Shown: in pieces, positions 43,409-54,920 of the stretch
Numbering within the stretch: the first letter of the stretch is position 1
How the letters are laid out: each line of letters opens with the position of its first letter
Assembly (NCBI RefSeq): GCF_031656915.1
Contig: NZ_CP134227.1
Coordinates: 682,001-746,000 of the forward strand
Direction of reading: 5' to 3'
Source of the DNA: Nocardioides marmorisolisilvae
Lineage (GTDB): Bacteria > Actinomycetota > Actinomycetes > Propionibacteriales > Nocardioidaceae
Length of the DNA: 64,000 nt
The notes under the pieces: model-generated
Seen by the model: the letters and a program-made list of their open reading frames with translations, nothing else
The model's database searches: none
What the model was told of the DNA's origin: nothing
Program-made: the position numbers and the translations under genes

Positions 43409-44289
43409 TCAGACGCTGGTCAGCCGGTAACCGACGCCGCGGACGGTCTCGATCCACCGCGGCGTCGAGCTGTCGTCACCGATCTTGCGGCGCAGGTTGG
43501 CCATGTGCACCTCGATCGCGCGCTTGTCGGCATCGGTGACGTAGTAGTGCGTCACGTAGGACTCGCCGCGCAGGCTCAGCACCAGATCGGCCTTGCTGCG
43601 CACGCGTCGACCGGACCGGAGCAGAGCGGCCAACAGCTCGAACTCACTCGGCGTCAGCTCCACCACGGCACCATCGACGTGCACGATGTGGGCCTCGACG
43701 TCCATCTCGATCCCGTCGTGCCGCAGCGGAGCGACCTCCTCGTGCACGTCCGGATGCGTCGCGGGCTGCGTCCCCGGCTCTCCCGGCGCCTCGACGGTGC
43801 GGACGACGGGCGGCGAGGACTGCTGCGCTGGCACGTGCTGGACCGGCGGCTGAGCAGGGGCCGGGGCCTGGGTCGGCGCAGGGACCGGATCAGCGGCCAC
43901 GACCGGCTCGGCGCCGTACCCGTAGCGACGCACGAAGCTCTCCACCCGCGCGCGCAGCTCGCGCGGACGGAACGGCTTGACCAGGTAGTCGTCCGCACCG
44001 GCCCCGAGGCCCTGGACGACATCGATCTCGTCATCGAGCGCGGTGAGCATGATGATGTACGTCGTGCTGATCTCGCGGATCAGCTGCGCCGCGGTGAACC
44101 CGTCCATCCCGGGCATGCTGACGTCCAGGGTGGTCAGCATGGGCTGGTGGTGCCGGACGGCCTCGACGGCGTCCTTGCCGTTGGACACGCTGACGGTCTC
44201 GAACCCACATTGGATCAGGACGCGCTCGACCAGGCTCCTGATGTCGGGCTCGTCGTCGACGATGACGGCGACACGTCTGCTCTCGGACA
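43409..44289 (-). CDS. OmpR-family response regulator
   Basis: 293 residues. The receiver domain (about 5-118) has DDEP, phospho-acceptor Asp in TLDVSMPGMDG, and Lys in YLVKPFRPREL. A Pro/Ala/Gln-rich linker (about 130-185) is followed by a winged-helix DNA-binding domain (about 195-290; LTPSEFELLAALLRS, VHMANLRRKIG, WIETVRGVGYRL). GTG 44289 is chosen; ATG 44356, coupled to the GH6 stop (TGATG), would add 22 residues. No sensor kinase gene is adjacent. It is likely the factor binding the 11-bp repeats at 46590-46622 and 41144-41165. Confidence 0.87.
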
Positions 44290-44355
44290 CCGGGCGATCG
44301 TAACGGTCATCCTCGCGCGAGACCTGCGCTTTGAGGACCTGCAGGGCGGCGTCCA

Positions 44356-46560
<2,205 letters not shown>

Positions 46561-46589
46561 ACCCGGAGCCTAGGAAGGCTCTCGGCTGC

Positions 46590-46622
46590 TCCGGCTCAAG
46601 AGACGCTCAGGATTGGGTCAAG
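46590..46622 (-). promoter_or_regulatory. Triple 11-bp direct repeat upstream of GH6 gene
   Basis: On the minus strand CTTGACCCAAT, CCTGAGCGTCT and CTTGAGCCGGA stand head to tail. The last ends about 17 bp before a TAGGCT -10 element (46567-46572), which is 6 nt from the GTG at 46560. The array thus reaches the -35 position, as for PhoB/OmpR-type activators. It overlaps the stop codon of the preceding VOC gene. Confidence 0.65.
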
Positions 46623-47004
46623 ATTCCGAGCCCGGCTGATACTTCATCAGCACGCAGAATTCGTTCCCCTCCGGGTCGGCGAGCACCGCCCAGCCCCGGT
46701 CCGGCTCGCGCCGGTCGTCGTACATCGTGGCGCCGAGGCCGAGGATCCGCTCGACCTCCTCGTCACGACTGCGGTCGGTGGGCCGCAGGCAGATGTGCAT
46801 GCGGTTCTTCACCGTCTTGGACTCGGGGACTCTCAGGAAGAGGAGGTAGCGGTCGTCGGGGCCGACCAGGCCGCACTCCTCGTCGTCGGGCTTCATCTCC
46901 CAGCTGTCGTCGACCCGGAAGTCCTCCAGGACCTGTGCCCACCACATCGTCTGGGCGTACGGGTCGTGGGCGTCGATGCAGAAGTTGGATGCGCGAGATG
47001 CCAT
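46618..47004 (-). CDS. VOC (glyoxalase/bleomycin-resistance fold) protein
   Basis: 128-residue single-domain vicinal-oxygen-chelate protein. FCIDAHDPYAQTMWWAQVL opens the first beta-alpha-beta unit, and RMHICLRPTDRS and WAVLADPEGNEFCVL carry the second-unit His and Glu ligand positions (consensus DPEGNEFC). Its substrate is unknown. It lies 73 bp downstream of hsaF on the same strand and could be the last gene of the hsaE-hsaG-hsaF transcript, although it is not part of the known pathway. Confidence 0.82.
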   Translation of the reverse strand: MASRASNFCIDAHDPYAQTMWWAQVLEDFRVDDSWEMKPDDEECGLVGPDDRYLLFLRVPESKTVKNRMHICLRPTDRSRDEEVERILGLGATMYDDRREPDRGWAVLADPEGNEFCVLMKYQPGSES

Positions 47005-47077
47005 GTGCCCACCGTGGCAGGCAGCCTGACGGGGCGCCAGTCGGTTTTCCCCTGACCCGGGGGGTGAGCCAGCCCGG

Positions 47078-48163
47078 TCAGCTCCCTTGCTCCGCCTTCA
47101 GCTGCAGGGCGATGTCGATGAGCTGGTCCTCCTGGCCACCGATCAGCTTGCGCTGGCCGGCGATCTCGAGGATCTTCGCGCCGGACACGCCGTACCGCTC
47201 CGCTGCGTTGCCCGCGTGCTTGAGGAAGCTGGAGTAGACCCCGGCGTAGCCCATCATCATCGTCATCCGGTTGAGCTGGCACTCCTCGGGCATCGCCGGG
47301 AGTACGACGTCCTCGGAGGCGTCGATGATCTTCAAGAAGTCGACGCCGGTCCGCCAGCCGAGCTTGTCGCACACGCCCACGAAGCAGTCCAGCGGAGTGT
47401 TCCCGGCACCGGCGCCGAAGCGGCGGACCGAGCCGTCGATCTGGGTGGCGCCGGCGCGGACCGCGAGCACGCTGTTGGCCATGCCGAGGTCGAGGTTCTC
47501 GTGACCGTGGAAGCCCACCGTCGCCTGGTCGCCGATCTCGGCCACGACCGCGGCGACCCGATCGGTCACGCCCTCCATCACCAGGCCGCCCGCGGAGTCG
47601 ACCACGTAGACGCACTCGCAGCCGGAGTCGACCATGATCCGCGCCTGCTTGGCGAGCACCTCGGGGGGTTGGGAGTGACTCATCATCAAGAAGCCCACGG
47701 TCTCCAGGCCGCGCTCGCGGGCCAGCCGGAAGTGCTGCTCGGAGACGTCGGCCTCGGTGCAGTGCGTGGCGATCCGGCAGATCTGGCCGCCGTTGTCCTG
47801 GGCCGCCAGAATGTCGTCCTTGGTGCCGACCCCGGGCAGCATCAGGAAGGCGATCTTGGCCCGCTTGGCCGTGTCGGCGGCGATCTTGATCAGCTCCTGC
47901 TCGGGGGTCCGGCTGAAGCCGTAGTTGAAGCTCGAGCCGCCCAGCCCGTCGCCGTGGGTCACCTCGAGCACGGGTACGCCGGCATCGTCGAGCGCGGCGA
48001 TGATCGAGCGCACCTCCTCGGCGGTGAACTGGTGACGCTTGTGGTGGGAGCCGTCGCGCAGGCAGGTGTCGGTCAGCCGGATGTCGAGGTCGCTGCTCGG
48101 GTCGGTGTCCCGCCAGGTGCGGGTCAGCACGTTGAGGTCGGGGTTGCCGGTCACGTTGCTCAT
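47078..48163 (-). CDS. hsaF: 4-hydroxy-2-oxovalerate/hexanoate aldolase HsaF
   Basis: 361-residue HMGL-like TIM-barrel aldolase cleaving 4-hydroxy-2-oxohexanoate to pyruvate and propanal. The N-terminal [18 protein letters not shown] has the metal-binding Asp and catalytic-type His; the metal site [14 protein letters not shown] is near residue 205. It forms a channelling complex with HsaG. Overlaps hsaG by 4 nt. Order hsaE-hsaG-hsaF as in Rv3536c-Rv3534c. Confidence 0.94.
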   Translation of the reverse strand: MSNVTGNPDLNVLTRTWRDTDPSSDLDIRLTDTCLRDGSHHKRHQFTAEEVRSIIAALDDAGVPVLEVTHGDGLGGSSFNYGFSRTPEQELIKIAADTAKRAKIAFLMLPGVGTKDDILAAQDNGGQICRIATHCTEADVSEQHFRLARERGLETVGFLMMSHSQPPEVLAKQARIMVDSGCECVYVVDSAGGLVMEGVTDRVAAVVAEIGDQATVGFHGHENLDLGMANSVLAVRAGATQIDGSVRRFGAGAGNTPLDCFVGVCDKLGWRTGVDFLKIIDASEDVVLPAMPEECQLNRMTMMMGYAGVYSSFLKHAGNAAERYGVSGAKILEIAGQRKLIGGQEDQLIDIALQLKAEQGS

Positions 48164-49059
48164 GCCTGTGCTCCGATCTGCTGACGGGCCATGCCTTCGC
48201 CGGCGCGGGTCGCGGCCGCGGTCATGATGTCCAGGTTCCCGGAGTACGGCGGCAGGAAGTCGCCGGCGCCCTCCACCTCGAGGAAGATGCTGACCTTGGT
48301 CGCCCCGCGGGTGGCCGACGACGGGTCGTCGTACTGCGGCTCCTGCAGCAGGCGGTACCCCGGCACGTACTGCTGGACGGCCTCGACCATGGCGTGGACG
48401 GACCGGGTGATCGCGTCGCGGTCGGCGTCGGCTCCGACCGCACAGAAGATCGTGTCGCGCATGATCATCGGCGGCTCGGCCGGGTTGAGGATGATGATCG
48501 CCTTGCCGACCTCGGCGCCGCCGATGGTCTCCACCCCGCGTGAGGTGGTGCGGGTGAACTCGTCGATGTTCTGGCGGGTGCCGGGGCCGGCGCTCAGGGA
48601 GGCCACGCTGGCCACGATCTCGGCGTACGACACCGGCGTCGCGCGGGCCACGGCCGCCACCATCGGGATGGTGGCCTGGCCACCGCAGGTGATCATGTTG
48701 ACGTTGGCGGCGCCGGCGTGCTCGTCGCCGTTGACGGCCGGGATGCAGGCCGGACCGACGGCGGCGGGGGTGAGGTCCACGGCCCGGATGCCGGCCTCGC
48801 GGTAGCGCGGGGCGTACTCGCGGTGCACGTAGGCACTGGTCGCCTCGAAGATGAGGTCGGGCAGCTCGTCCTGCTTCAGCAGCCAGTCCACACCCTCGGC
48901 CGAGGCGACCAGACCGCTCTGCTCGGCGCGAGCCAGCCCGGGCGACTCCGGGTCGACCCCGATCATCCAGCGCGGCTCGATCACCTCCGAGCGCAGCAGC
49001 TTGTACATCAGGTCGGTACCGATGTTCCCCGGCCCGACGATGGCAGCCGTCTTCTTCAT
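48160..49059 (-). CDS. hsaG: Acylating propionaldehyde/acetaldehyde dehydrogenase HsaG
   Basis: 299-residue CoA-acylating aldehyde dehydrogenase (MhpF/BphJ family) that turns propanal into propionyl-CoA. The Rossmann loop [15 protein letters not shown] is at the N terminus, and the catalytic Cys is in [13 protein letters not shown] (near residue 126). ATG 49059 is chosen for GAGGAG upstream; an extension to 49080 lacks a site. It starts 1 nt after the hsaE stop and overlaps hsaF. Confidence 0.94.
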   Translation of the reverse strand: MKKTAAIVGPGNIGTDLMYKLLRSEVIEPRWMIGVDPESPGLARAEQSGLVASAEGVDWLLKQDELPDLIFEATSAYVHREYAPRYREAGIRAVDLTPAAVGPACIPAVNGDEHAGAANVNMITCGGQATIPMVAAVARATPVSYAEIVASVASLSAGPGTRQNIDEFTRTTSRGVETIGGAEVGKAIIILNPAEPPMIMRDTIFCAVGADADRDAITRSVHAMVEAVQQYVPGYRLLQEPQYDDPSSATRGATKVSIFLEVEGAGDFLPPYSGNLDIMTAAATRAGEGMARQQIGAQA

Positions 49060-49060
49060 C

Positions 49061-49858
49061 TCACTCCTCGAACTCGACACTCAGGGGTGCGAAGCCACTG
49101 ACCGACGCCGTCACCCGGTCACCGGGCGAGAACGGCACGAACGGCCCGAGCGCACCGGACAGGATCAGGTGACCCGCCCGGAGCGGGTCCCCGAACCGCT
49201 GCGCCTGGATGGCCAGCCAGCGCAAGGCCTCCAGGGGGTCGCCCAAGCACGCGGCGCCGTTGCCGCTGGAGCGGACCTCGCCGTTGATGGACAGCTCCAT
49301 GTCGACGTCGCGGGGCTCCAAGGCCTCGAGCCTGCGACCGTCCGAGCCGATCACGAACAGCCCGCTGGAGGCGTTGTCGGCGACGGTGTCGGTGAAGCCG
49401 ATGTCCCAGTCGGCGATCCGCGAGTCCACGATCTCCAGCGCCGGCAGCGCAACCTCGACGGCGTCGCGCACCCCCTCGAGGGTGATCTCGTCCTCGTCGA
49501 TGTCCCGGGCCAGCCGGAAGGCGACCTCCGCCTCGACCCGGGGCTGGACCAGCGTGTGCATGGAGATGGGGTGGGCGGTGCTGACGTCCATGTCGTCGAG
49601 CAGGTAGCCGAAGTCGGGTTGGTCGACGCCGAGCTGGCGCTGGACGGCCTCGGAGGTCGCGCCGATCTTGCGGCCGACGATCCTGGCGCCTCCCTCGAGG
49701 CGCAGCCGCACCAGCCCCTGCTGCACGGCGTAGGCCGCATCGAGATCCTCGGTGCCGATGAGATCGCGGACGGCGGCGCACGGGACTCGGGTGTGCTGGG
49801 CCCGGGCGAGCCGGTCGACGGCCTCGGCGATGGCCTGGGTCGTGGTCACACCGGACAT
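49061..49858 (-). CDS. hsaE: 2-hydroxyhexa-2,4-dienoate hydratase HsaE
   Basis: 265-residue 2-keto-4-pentenoate hydratase (MhpD-family). [17 protein letters not shown] and the metal-site [13 protein letters not shown] are conserved, and the C terminus [13 protein letters not shown] is typical. It hydrates the ring A/B dienoate released by HsaD. ATG 49858 is adjacent to a KstR box (49861-49874); a longer frame to 49969 runs through kstD on the opposite strand and is rejected. First gene of hsaE-hsaG-hsaF. Confidence 0.93.
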   Translation of the reverse strand: MSGVTTTQAIAEAVDRLARAQHTRVPCAAVRDLIGTEDLDAAYAVQQGLVRLRLEGGARIVGRKIGATSEAVQRQLGVDQPDFGYLLDDMDVSTAHPISMHTLVQPRVEAEVAFRLARDIDEDEITLEGVRDAVEVALPALEIVDSRIADWDIGFTDTVADNASSGLFVIGSDGRRLEALEPRDVDMELSINGEVRSSGNGAACLGDPLEALRWLAIQAQRFGDPLRAGHLILSGALGPFVPFSPGDRVTASVSGFAPLSVEFEE

Positions 49859-49860
49859 AG

Positions 49861-49874
49861 TAGAACCTGTTACA
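49861..49874. promoter_or_regulatory. KstR box between hsaE and kstD
   Basis: TAGAACCTGTTACA is an exact match to TnnAACnnGTTnnA. It fills the 26-bp gap between the divergent hsaE (start 49858) and kstD (start 49885) genes, so one KstR dimer pair would silence both until steroid-CoA appears. Confidence 0.9.
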
Positions 49875-49884
49875 GTTTTGCGCC

Positions 49885-51588
49885 ATGAACCCCTCCGCGG
49901 AGCCCGCCCCGAGCGACAGCTACGACGTCGTCGTCGTGGGCGCGGGCGGCGCCGGAATGAGCGCCGCACTCGCCGCTGCCCACCACGGTCTGAGCACGGT
50001 CCTGGTCGAGAAGAGCGAGTATTTCGGCGGCTCGACCGCGCGCTCCGGCGGCGGGGTGTGGATCCCGGGGAACTATGCCCTTGCCGAGGCCGGCCAGGTC
50101 GACCCCGGTGACCGCGAGCGGGCCGGCGAGTACCTCGACGCCATCGTCGGCGACATCGTGCCCAAGCTGCGCCGTGACACCTACCTGGACCGCGGCCCCG
50201 AGCTGATGGACTTCCTCCGCGAACACACCCCGGTCCGGTTCACCTGGGTGCCGGAGTACGCCGACTACCTGCCCGAGCTGCCGGGCGGACGTCCCCGCGG
50301 GCGCAGCGTGGAGCCCGTGCCCATGGACGCCCGGTTCCTCGGCGACGAGCTCGAGCGGCTGCACCCGCCGTACACGAAGGCGCCGGCGAACCTCATCGTC
50401 ACCCAGGCAGACTTCCGCCGGATCAGCCTCGGGATGCGCACCCTGCGCGGTCCGCTGACCATGGTCAAGGTGCTGCTCAAGCGGTTCTACGCACTGGCGA
50501 CCGGCAAGAGGATGGTCGCCATGGGCAATGCCATCGCGGTCGGCCTGCGCAAGGGGCTCGTCGACGCCGGCGTCCCGGTGGAGTACGGCGCCGCACTGGT
50601 CGACCTGCTCGTGGAGGACGGCCGGGTGGCCGGCATCGTGGTCGAACAGGGAGGAGCCCGTCGCGAGATCCGCGCTCACCGCGCGGTGATCCTCGGCTCG
50701 GGCGGGTTCGAGCACAACCAGGAGCTCCGGGAGAAGTTCCTCCCGCACCCGACCTCCGCGGAGTGGAGCACGGGCGCTCGCTCCAACACCGGAGCGGGGC
50801 TGCTCGCGGGGACCGCGGTGGGCGCCGCGACCGACCTGCTCGACGACGCGTGGTGGGGGCCGACGATCCCCTTGCCGGGTCGAGCCTGGTTCTGCCTTGC
50901 GGAGCGGAACCTGCCGGGCTCGCTGATGGTCAACTCGGCGGGCCGACGGTTCATGAACGAGGCGCTCCCCTACGTCGAGGCCACCCACGCGATCTACGAG
51001 GGCGAGTCGACCGGCGTCGCGCACGTTCCGTCGTACCTCGTCTTCGACCAGACCTACCGCAACCGCTACCTCTTCGCCGGCGTCCCGGGCCGTCAGCCGC
51101 TGCCCGGCCGCTGGTACAAGGAGGGTGTCGTGGTCCGGGCGGACACTCTCACCGGGCTCGCCGAGAGGCTCAGGCTCCCCGAGGGCGCCCTCGAGGCAGA
51201 GGTCGAGCGGTTCAACGGCTTCGCCCGCACCGGCGTCGACGAGGACTTCCACCGCGGGGAGTCGGCGTACGACAAGTACTACTCCGACCCGACGGTGAAG
51301 CCGAACCCCTCGCTCGCCCCGCTCCGGGTCGGACCGTTCTACGCCGTCACGATCGTGCCCGGCGACCTGGGCACCAAGGGCGGCCTGGTCACCGACGAGA
51401 GGGCTCGGGTGCTGCGCGAGGACGGCTCCGCGATTCCCGGTCTGTACGCCGCCGGCAACGTCTCCTCCGCGGTGATGGGACACACCTACCCGGGACCCGG
51501 CGGCACCATCGGCCCCGCGCTCGTCTTCGGCTATCTGGCCGCCCTCGACGCGGCCGCGAGCGCGCAACCAGCAAGGGAGGCGTCCTGA
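49885..51588 (+). CDS. kstD: 3-ketosteroid delta-1-dehydrogenase KstD
   Basis: 567-residue FAD flavoprotein that introduces the C1-C2 double bond into ring A, the step that with 9-alpha-hydroxylation triggers ring B opening. The dinucleotide motif VVVVGAGGAGMSAA begins at residue 15, FGGSTARSGGGVWIPGN follows, and the C-terminal GHTYPGPGGTIGPALVFG closes the FAD site. SAYDKYYSDPTVKPNP lies in the catalytic domain region. Length and location (Rv3537-like) fit. The kshAB hydroxylase genes are not in the window. Confidence 0.93.
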   Translation: MNPSAEPAPSDSYDVVVVGAGGAGMSAALAAAHHGLSTVLVEKSEYFGGSTARSGGGVWIPGNYALAEAGQVDPGDRERAGEYLDAIVGDIVPKLRRDTYLDRGPELMDFLREHTPVRFTWVPEYADYLPELPGGRPRGRSVEPVPMDARFLGDELERLHPPYTKAPANLIVTQADFRRISLGMRTLRGPLTMVKVLLKRFYALATGKRMVAMGNAIAVGLRKGLVDAGVPVEYGAALVDLLVEDGRVAGIVVEQGGARREIRAHRAVILGSGGFEHNQELREKFLPHPTSAEWSTGARSNTGAGLLAGTAVGAATDLLDDAWWGPTIPLPGRAWFCLAERNLPGSLMVNSAGRRFMNEALPYVEATHAIYEGESTGVAHVPSYLVFDQTYRNRYLFAGVPGRQPLPGRWYKEGVVVRADTLTGLAERLRLPEGALEAEVERFNGFARTGVDEDFHRGESAYDKYYSDPTVKPNPSLAPLRVGPFYAVTIVPGDLGTKGGLVTDERARVLREDGSAIPGLYAAGNVSSAVMGHTYPGPGGTIGPALVFGYLAALDAAASAQPAREAS

Positions 51589-52433
51589 TGCCCATCGACC
51601 CCGAGGTCGCCATCGGCGCGGAGCTGGGAACCCGCACCTTCACCTGGGCCGAACCCGACGTGCAGCTCTACCAGCTCGCGATCGGGGCGCGCGACCTGCG
51701 CCACACGCTGGAGACCGCGGGCCTGCAGGTGCTGCCCAGCTTCGGCGTCGTCGCACCCACCATCCACGAGACCGCCCCACCGCCGCTCGACCTGCCCGGG
51801 TGCGCCATCGACCTGGCCCAGGTCGTGCATGGCTCCCAGGAGATCCAGGTGGCAGCGCCGTTGCCGACCAGCGGCTCAGCGACCCTCTCCACGCGGATCA
51901 GCGACGTCTGGGACAAGGGGAAGGCCGCGGTGATCTGGCAGGAGGGCACGGCCGTCGATCCTGCCGGTCGCGAGCTGTGGACGGTGCGCTCGTCGATCTT
52001 CGTGCGCGGCGAGGGCGGGTGGGGCGGCAGCCGCGGCGAGTCCACGGCGGTGCGTGTCCCCGACCGTGACCCCGATGCGAAGACGTCGTACGACGTGCTG
52101 CCACAACAGGCGCTCCTCTACCGGCTGTGCGGCGACCGCAACCCGCTGCACGCCGATCCCGAGTTCGCGGCGGCTGCCGGCTTCCCGGCGCCGATCCTGC
52201 ACGGACTGTGCACCTACGGGATCGTGCTGCGCGAGGTCACCGAGACCCTCCTGGATGGGGACGCGACCCGGGTGCGCGGCTTCCGGGCGCGGTTCGCCGG
52301 CGTCGTCCTTCCCGGCGAGACCGTCCACGTCCGCGCCTGGGAGGTCGGCCGCGAGATCGTCGTGACCGCCACCGTCAGCGGCGCCGACCACCAGGAGCGC
52401 CCGGCCCTCGCCGACTGCGTGCTGACCACCTGA
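51588..52433 (+). CDS. MaoC-type 2-enoyl-CoA hydratase (Rv3538-like)
   Basis: 281-residue double hot-dog hydratase. The hydratase-2 motif YRLCGDRNPLHADPEFAAAAGFPAPILHGLCTYG (key GDRNPLHADP and ILHGLCTYG) holds the catalytic Asp and His. The N-terminal half is the degenerate hot dog that shapes the substrate tunnel. It hydrates steroid side-chain enoyl-CoA esters by family analogy. ATG 51588 is coupled to the kstD stop (TGATG) with AAGGGAGG upstream. Same position as Rv3538. Confidence 0.88.
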   Translation: MPIDPEVAIGAELGTRTFTWAEPDVQLYQLAIGARDLRHTLETAGLQVLPSFGVVAPTIHETAPPPLDLPGCAIDLAQVVHGSQEIQVAAPLPTSGSATLSTRISDVWDKGKAAVIWQEGTAVDPAGRELWTVRSSIFVRGEGGWGGSRGESTAVRVPDRDPDAKTSYDVLPQQALLYRLCGDRNPLHADPEFAAAAGFPAPILHGLCTYGIVLREVTETLLDGDATRVRGFRARFAGVVLPGETVHVRAWEVGREIVVTATVSGADHQERPALADCVLTT

Positions 52434-52453
52434 GGCGGGTGCCGCGGGACGGA

Positions 52454-53623
52454 TCAGCCGGGCGCCAGCACGAGGCCGCTGGTGGGCACCCCCGTGCCCG
52501 CGGTGACGAGAACGTGCTCGACATCGGGGACCTGGTTCACCGCGGTGCCGCGGACCTGGCGGACTGCCTCCGCAATGCCGTTCATGCCGTGGATGTAGGC
52601 CTCGCCGAGCTGGCCGCCGTGGGTATTGATCGGGAGCCGTCCACCGAGCTCGATCGCCCCGCCGGCGATGAAGTCCCGGGCCTCGCCGGGGGCGCAGAAC
52701 CCGAGCTCCTCCAGCTGCATCAGCACGTACGGCGTGAAGTGGTCGTAGAGCACCGCCGTCTGCACGTCGGCCGGACCGATCCCGGACTGTGCCCAGAGCT
52801 GCCGACCCACCACGCCCATCTCCGGGACTCCGATGTCGTCGCGGTAGTAGGACGTCATCACGAACTGGTCGGGGGCGCTGCCCTGTGCGGCCGCGGCGAT
52901 CAGGGCAGGGCGTTGCCGCAGGTCCCGGGCCCGTTCGGAGGTGGTCACCACCAGGGCCACCGCGCCGTCGCTCTCCTGGCAGCAGTCGAGCAGGCGGAGC
53001 GGGTCGGCGATCATCCGGGACGCCTGGTGGTCGGCCAGCGTGATCGGCCTTCCCACGAAGAACGCGTTCGGGTTCGTCGCGGCGTGCTTGCGATCGGCGA
53101 CCGCGACCCGGCCGAAGTCCTCGGAGGTGGCGCCGTACCGGTCCATGTACCAGCGCGCCTGCATCGCCACCGTCGCGGCCGGGGTGGACAGCCCGTAGGG
53201 ATAGGTCCACGCGTTGTCCAGCCCGTTGCTGTTCACCTGCGCGGCGGCCCACGATGCCACCTGCCCGAACCGCTGCCCGGATCGCTCGTTGAAGCCGCGG
53301 TAGCAGACCACGACCTCCGCGACTCCGGTCGCCACCGCCATCGCCGCCTGCTGGACGGTGGCACAGGCGGCACCGCCGCCGTAGTTGATCCGACTGAAGA
53401 AGGTCAGGTCGCCCATCCCGAGCTCGCGGGCTACGGCGATCTCCGCACTGTTGTCCATCGTGAACGTGACCAGCCCGTCGACGTCTGACGGAGCAAGGCC
53501 GCAGTCCGCCAGCGCGGCCAACGTCGCCTCGCAGGACAACTGCAGCTCCGAGCGCCCGGACTCCTTGGAGAAGTCGGTGGCACCGATGCCGGCGATCGAC
53601 GCCCTGCCCGACAGGCCGCTCAC
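52454..53623 (-). CDS. ltp2: Steroid side-chain aldolase Ltp2
   Basis: 389-residue thiolase-fold lipid-transfer-protein homologue. Ltp2 with the DUF35 domain of ChsH2 forms a retro-aldolase that releases propionyl-CoA and the 17-keto steroid, ending side-chain degradation. The thiolase nucleophile region is INYGGGAACATVQQAA, with conserved Tyr and His positions typical of SCP2-thiolase-like aldolases (INTHGGQLGEAYIHG near the C terminus). GTG 53623 overlaps the chsH1 stop. Confidence 0.91.
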   Translation of the reverse strand: MSGLSGRASIAGIGATDFSKESGRSELQLSCEATLAALADCGLAPSDVDGLVTFTMDNSAEIAVARELGMGDLTFFSRINYGGGAACATVQQAAMAVATGVAEVVVCYRGFNERSGQRFGQVASWAAAQVNSNGLDNAWTYPYGLSTPAATVAMQARWYMDRYGATSEDFGRVAVADRKHAATNPNAFFVGRPITLADHQASRMIADPLRLLDCCQESDGAVALVVTTSERARDLRQRPALIAAAAQGSAPDQFVMTSYYRDDIGVPEMGVVGRQLWAQSGIGPADVQTAVLYDHFTPYVLMQLEELGFCAPGEARDFIAGGAIELGGRLPINTHGGQLGEAYIHGMNGIAEAVRQVRGTAVNQVPDVEHVLVTAGTGVPTSGLVLAPG

Positions 53624-54027
53624 CGGGCCACCGTCACGGTCGCGTCGACGTGATTGCCCAGCGAGACGGCGCCGACCACGTCGACGGTCAGTGTGCCGTC
53701 GGGAGCCTCGTCGGCGTTGTCGACGACCGTGCCGGAGAAGCTCAACGTGTCATAGGGGTACGCCGGCGCGCCCAGCCGCAGTGCGCAGGAGGTGATCCGG
53801 AAGTCCGGCCCGACCGCCTCGCGGGCCCACTCGCCGACGTAGCGCTGCACGAGTCCGGTCGTGGTCAGGATGTTCAGGAAGATGTCCTTCGAGCCGTGCC
53901 CCTGCGCGAGGTCGCGGTCGTGATGGACGTCCTGGAAGTCGCGGGTCGCGATCGCAGTGGAGACCACCAGGGTGGGCGTGATCGGCAGCTCCCAGGTCGG
54001 CAGCGTCGCTCCGGTGCTGATGCTCAT
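53620..54027 (-). CDS. chsH1: Steroid side-chain hydratase subunit ChsH1
   Basis: 135-residue single hot-dog MaoC protein. The catalytic-type segment TRDFQDVHHDRDLAQ carries Asp and His. ChsH1 pairs with the MaoC half of ChsH2 to hydrate the 17(20)-enoyl-CoA. Overlaps chsH2 and ltp2 by 4 nt each. The gene order ltp2-chsH1-chsH2 matches Rv3540c-Rv3542c. Confidence 0.91.
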   Translation of the reverse strand: MSISTGATLPTWELPITPTLVVSTAIATRDFQDVHHDRDLAQGHGSKDIFLNILTTTGLVQRYVGEWAREAVGPDFRITSCALRLGAPAYPYDTLSFSGTVVDNADEAPDGTLTVDVVGAVSLGNHVDATVTVAR

Positions 54028-54920
54028 CGGGGTGCGACCTCCCACTGGGCGAGGGTGAGGTCGTCGTCGATGCGCTCGAACGCGACTCGGACCGGGTCGC
54101 CGATCGCGATCGACTCGGGCGCGCCACGGACCTCGCCGATCATCCGTACGCCCTCCTCCAGGTCGACCAGGGCGAGAGTCACCGGCAGCTGCTTGCCGGG
54201 CAGCCTGGGCGCGTGGTGCACCAGGAACGAGAACACCGTGCCGCGGCCGCTGGCGACCACGTGGCTGCGGTCGGAGGCATGGCAACGCGGGCACATCGGG
54301 CCCGGAGGATGGCGCAGCGCTCCGCAGGCCCCGCACTTCTGGATCCGCAGCTCGCCGACGGCGGTGCCCTTCCAGAAGAACTCGGTGTCGCGGTTCATCT
54401 GCGGGCGGACCAGCTGGGTGCGGTCGACCGCGGCCGCCCGGGTGCCCGGCTTGAACTTGAGCACCCGGAACAGCATCGTCGCGACGACCTCGTCACCCAC
54501 CCGCCAGGTGTTCTGCGTGGTGATGAAGTAGCCCTCGCCGACGCCGGTCCGCTTGGGCCCGACGACCGAGTCGAGCCGGGCACTCAAGGTGACCTGCTCG
54601 CCGACCCGGAGCGGACGCAGGTACGTCTGCTCACAGTTCGTGCCCAGCACCGAGGTGTAGCCGGCCTCGTCGAAGACCCGCATCGTCGCGTGCAGCGGGC
54701 TCGCGGCCCGTCGTCGGTGGTCGAGCCCGTCCATGGTCCACACCTGGGCCATCCCGGGCGGGGCCTCGCCGGCGGTGTAGCGCGGATCGGCCTCGCCGAT
54801 CGCCTCCAGCCAGTTGTTGATCATCGGCTGGTTCACCGGGTCCCGGCCAGGCTTGGGCTCGGAGTCACCCAGCGCCCGGAGCTCAGCGACCCGCGCCATG
54901 ATCCAGTCGTGGTCGTTCAT
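54024..54920 (-). CDS. chsH2: Hydratase/aldolase scaffold ChsH2 (MaoC + DUF35)
   Basis: 298 residues. The N-terminal MaoC-like hot-dog domain (about 1-165) is the ChsH1 partner. The C-terminal DUF35 domain (about 175-298) has a zinc-ribbon KCGACGALRHPPGPMCPRC (C-x2-C ... C-x2-C) and an OB fold that binds Ltp2. It couples hydration with aldol cleavage. Start ATG 54920 overlaps the chsE stop by 4 nt. Confidence 0.92.
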   Translation of the reverse strand: MNDHDWIMARVAELRALGDSEPKPGRDPVNQPMINNWLEAIGEADPRYTAGEAPPGMAQVWTMDGLDHRRRAASPLHATMRVFDEAGYTSVLGTNCEQTYLRPLRVGEQVTLSARLDSVVGPKRTGVGEGYFITTQNTWRVGDEVVATMLFRVLKFKPGTRAAAVDRTQLVRPQMNRDTEFFWKGTAVGELRIQKCGACGALRHPPGPMCPRCHASDRSHVVASGRGTVFSFLVHHAPRLPGKQLPVTLALVDLEEGVRMIGEVRGAPESIAIGDPVRVAFERIDDDLTLAQWEVAPR

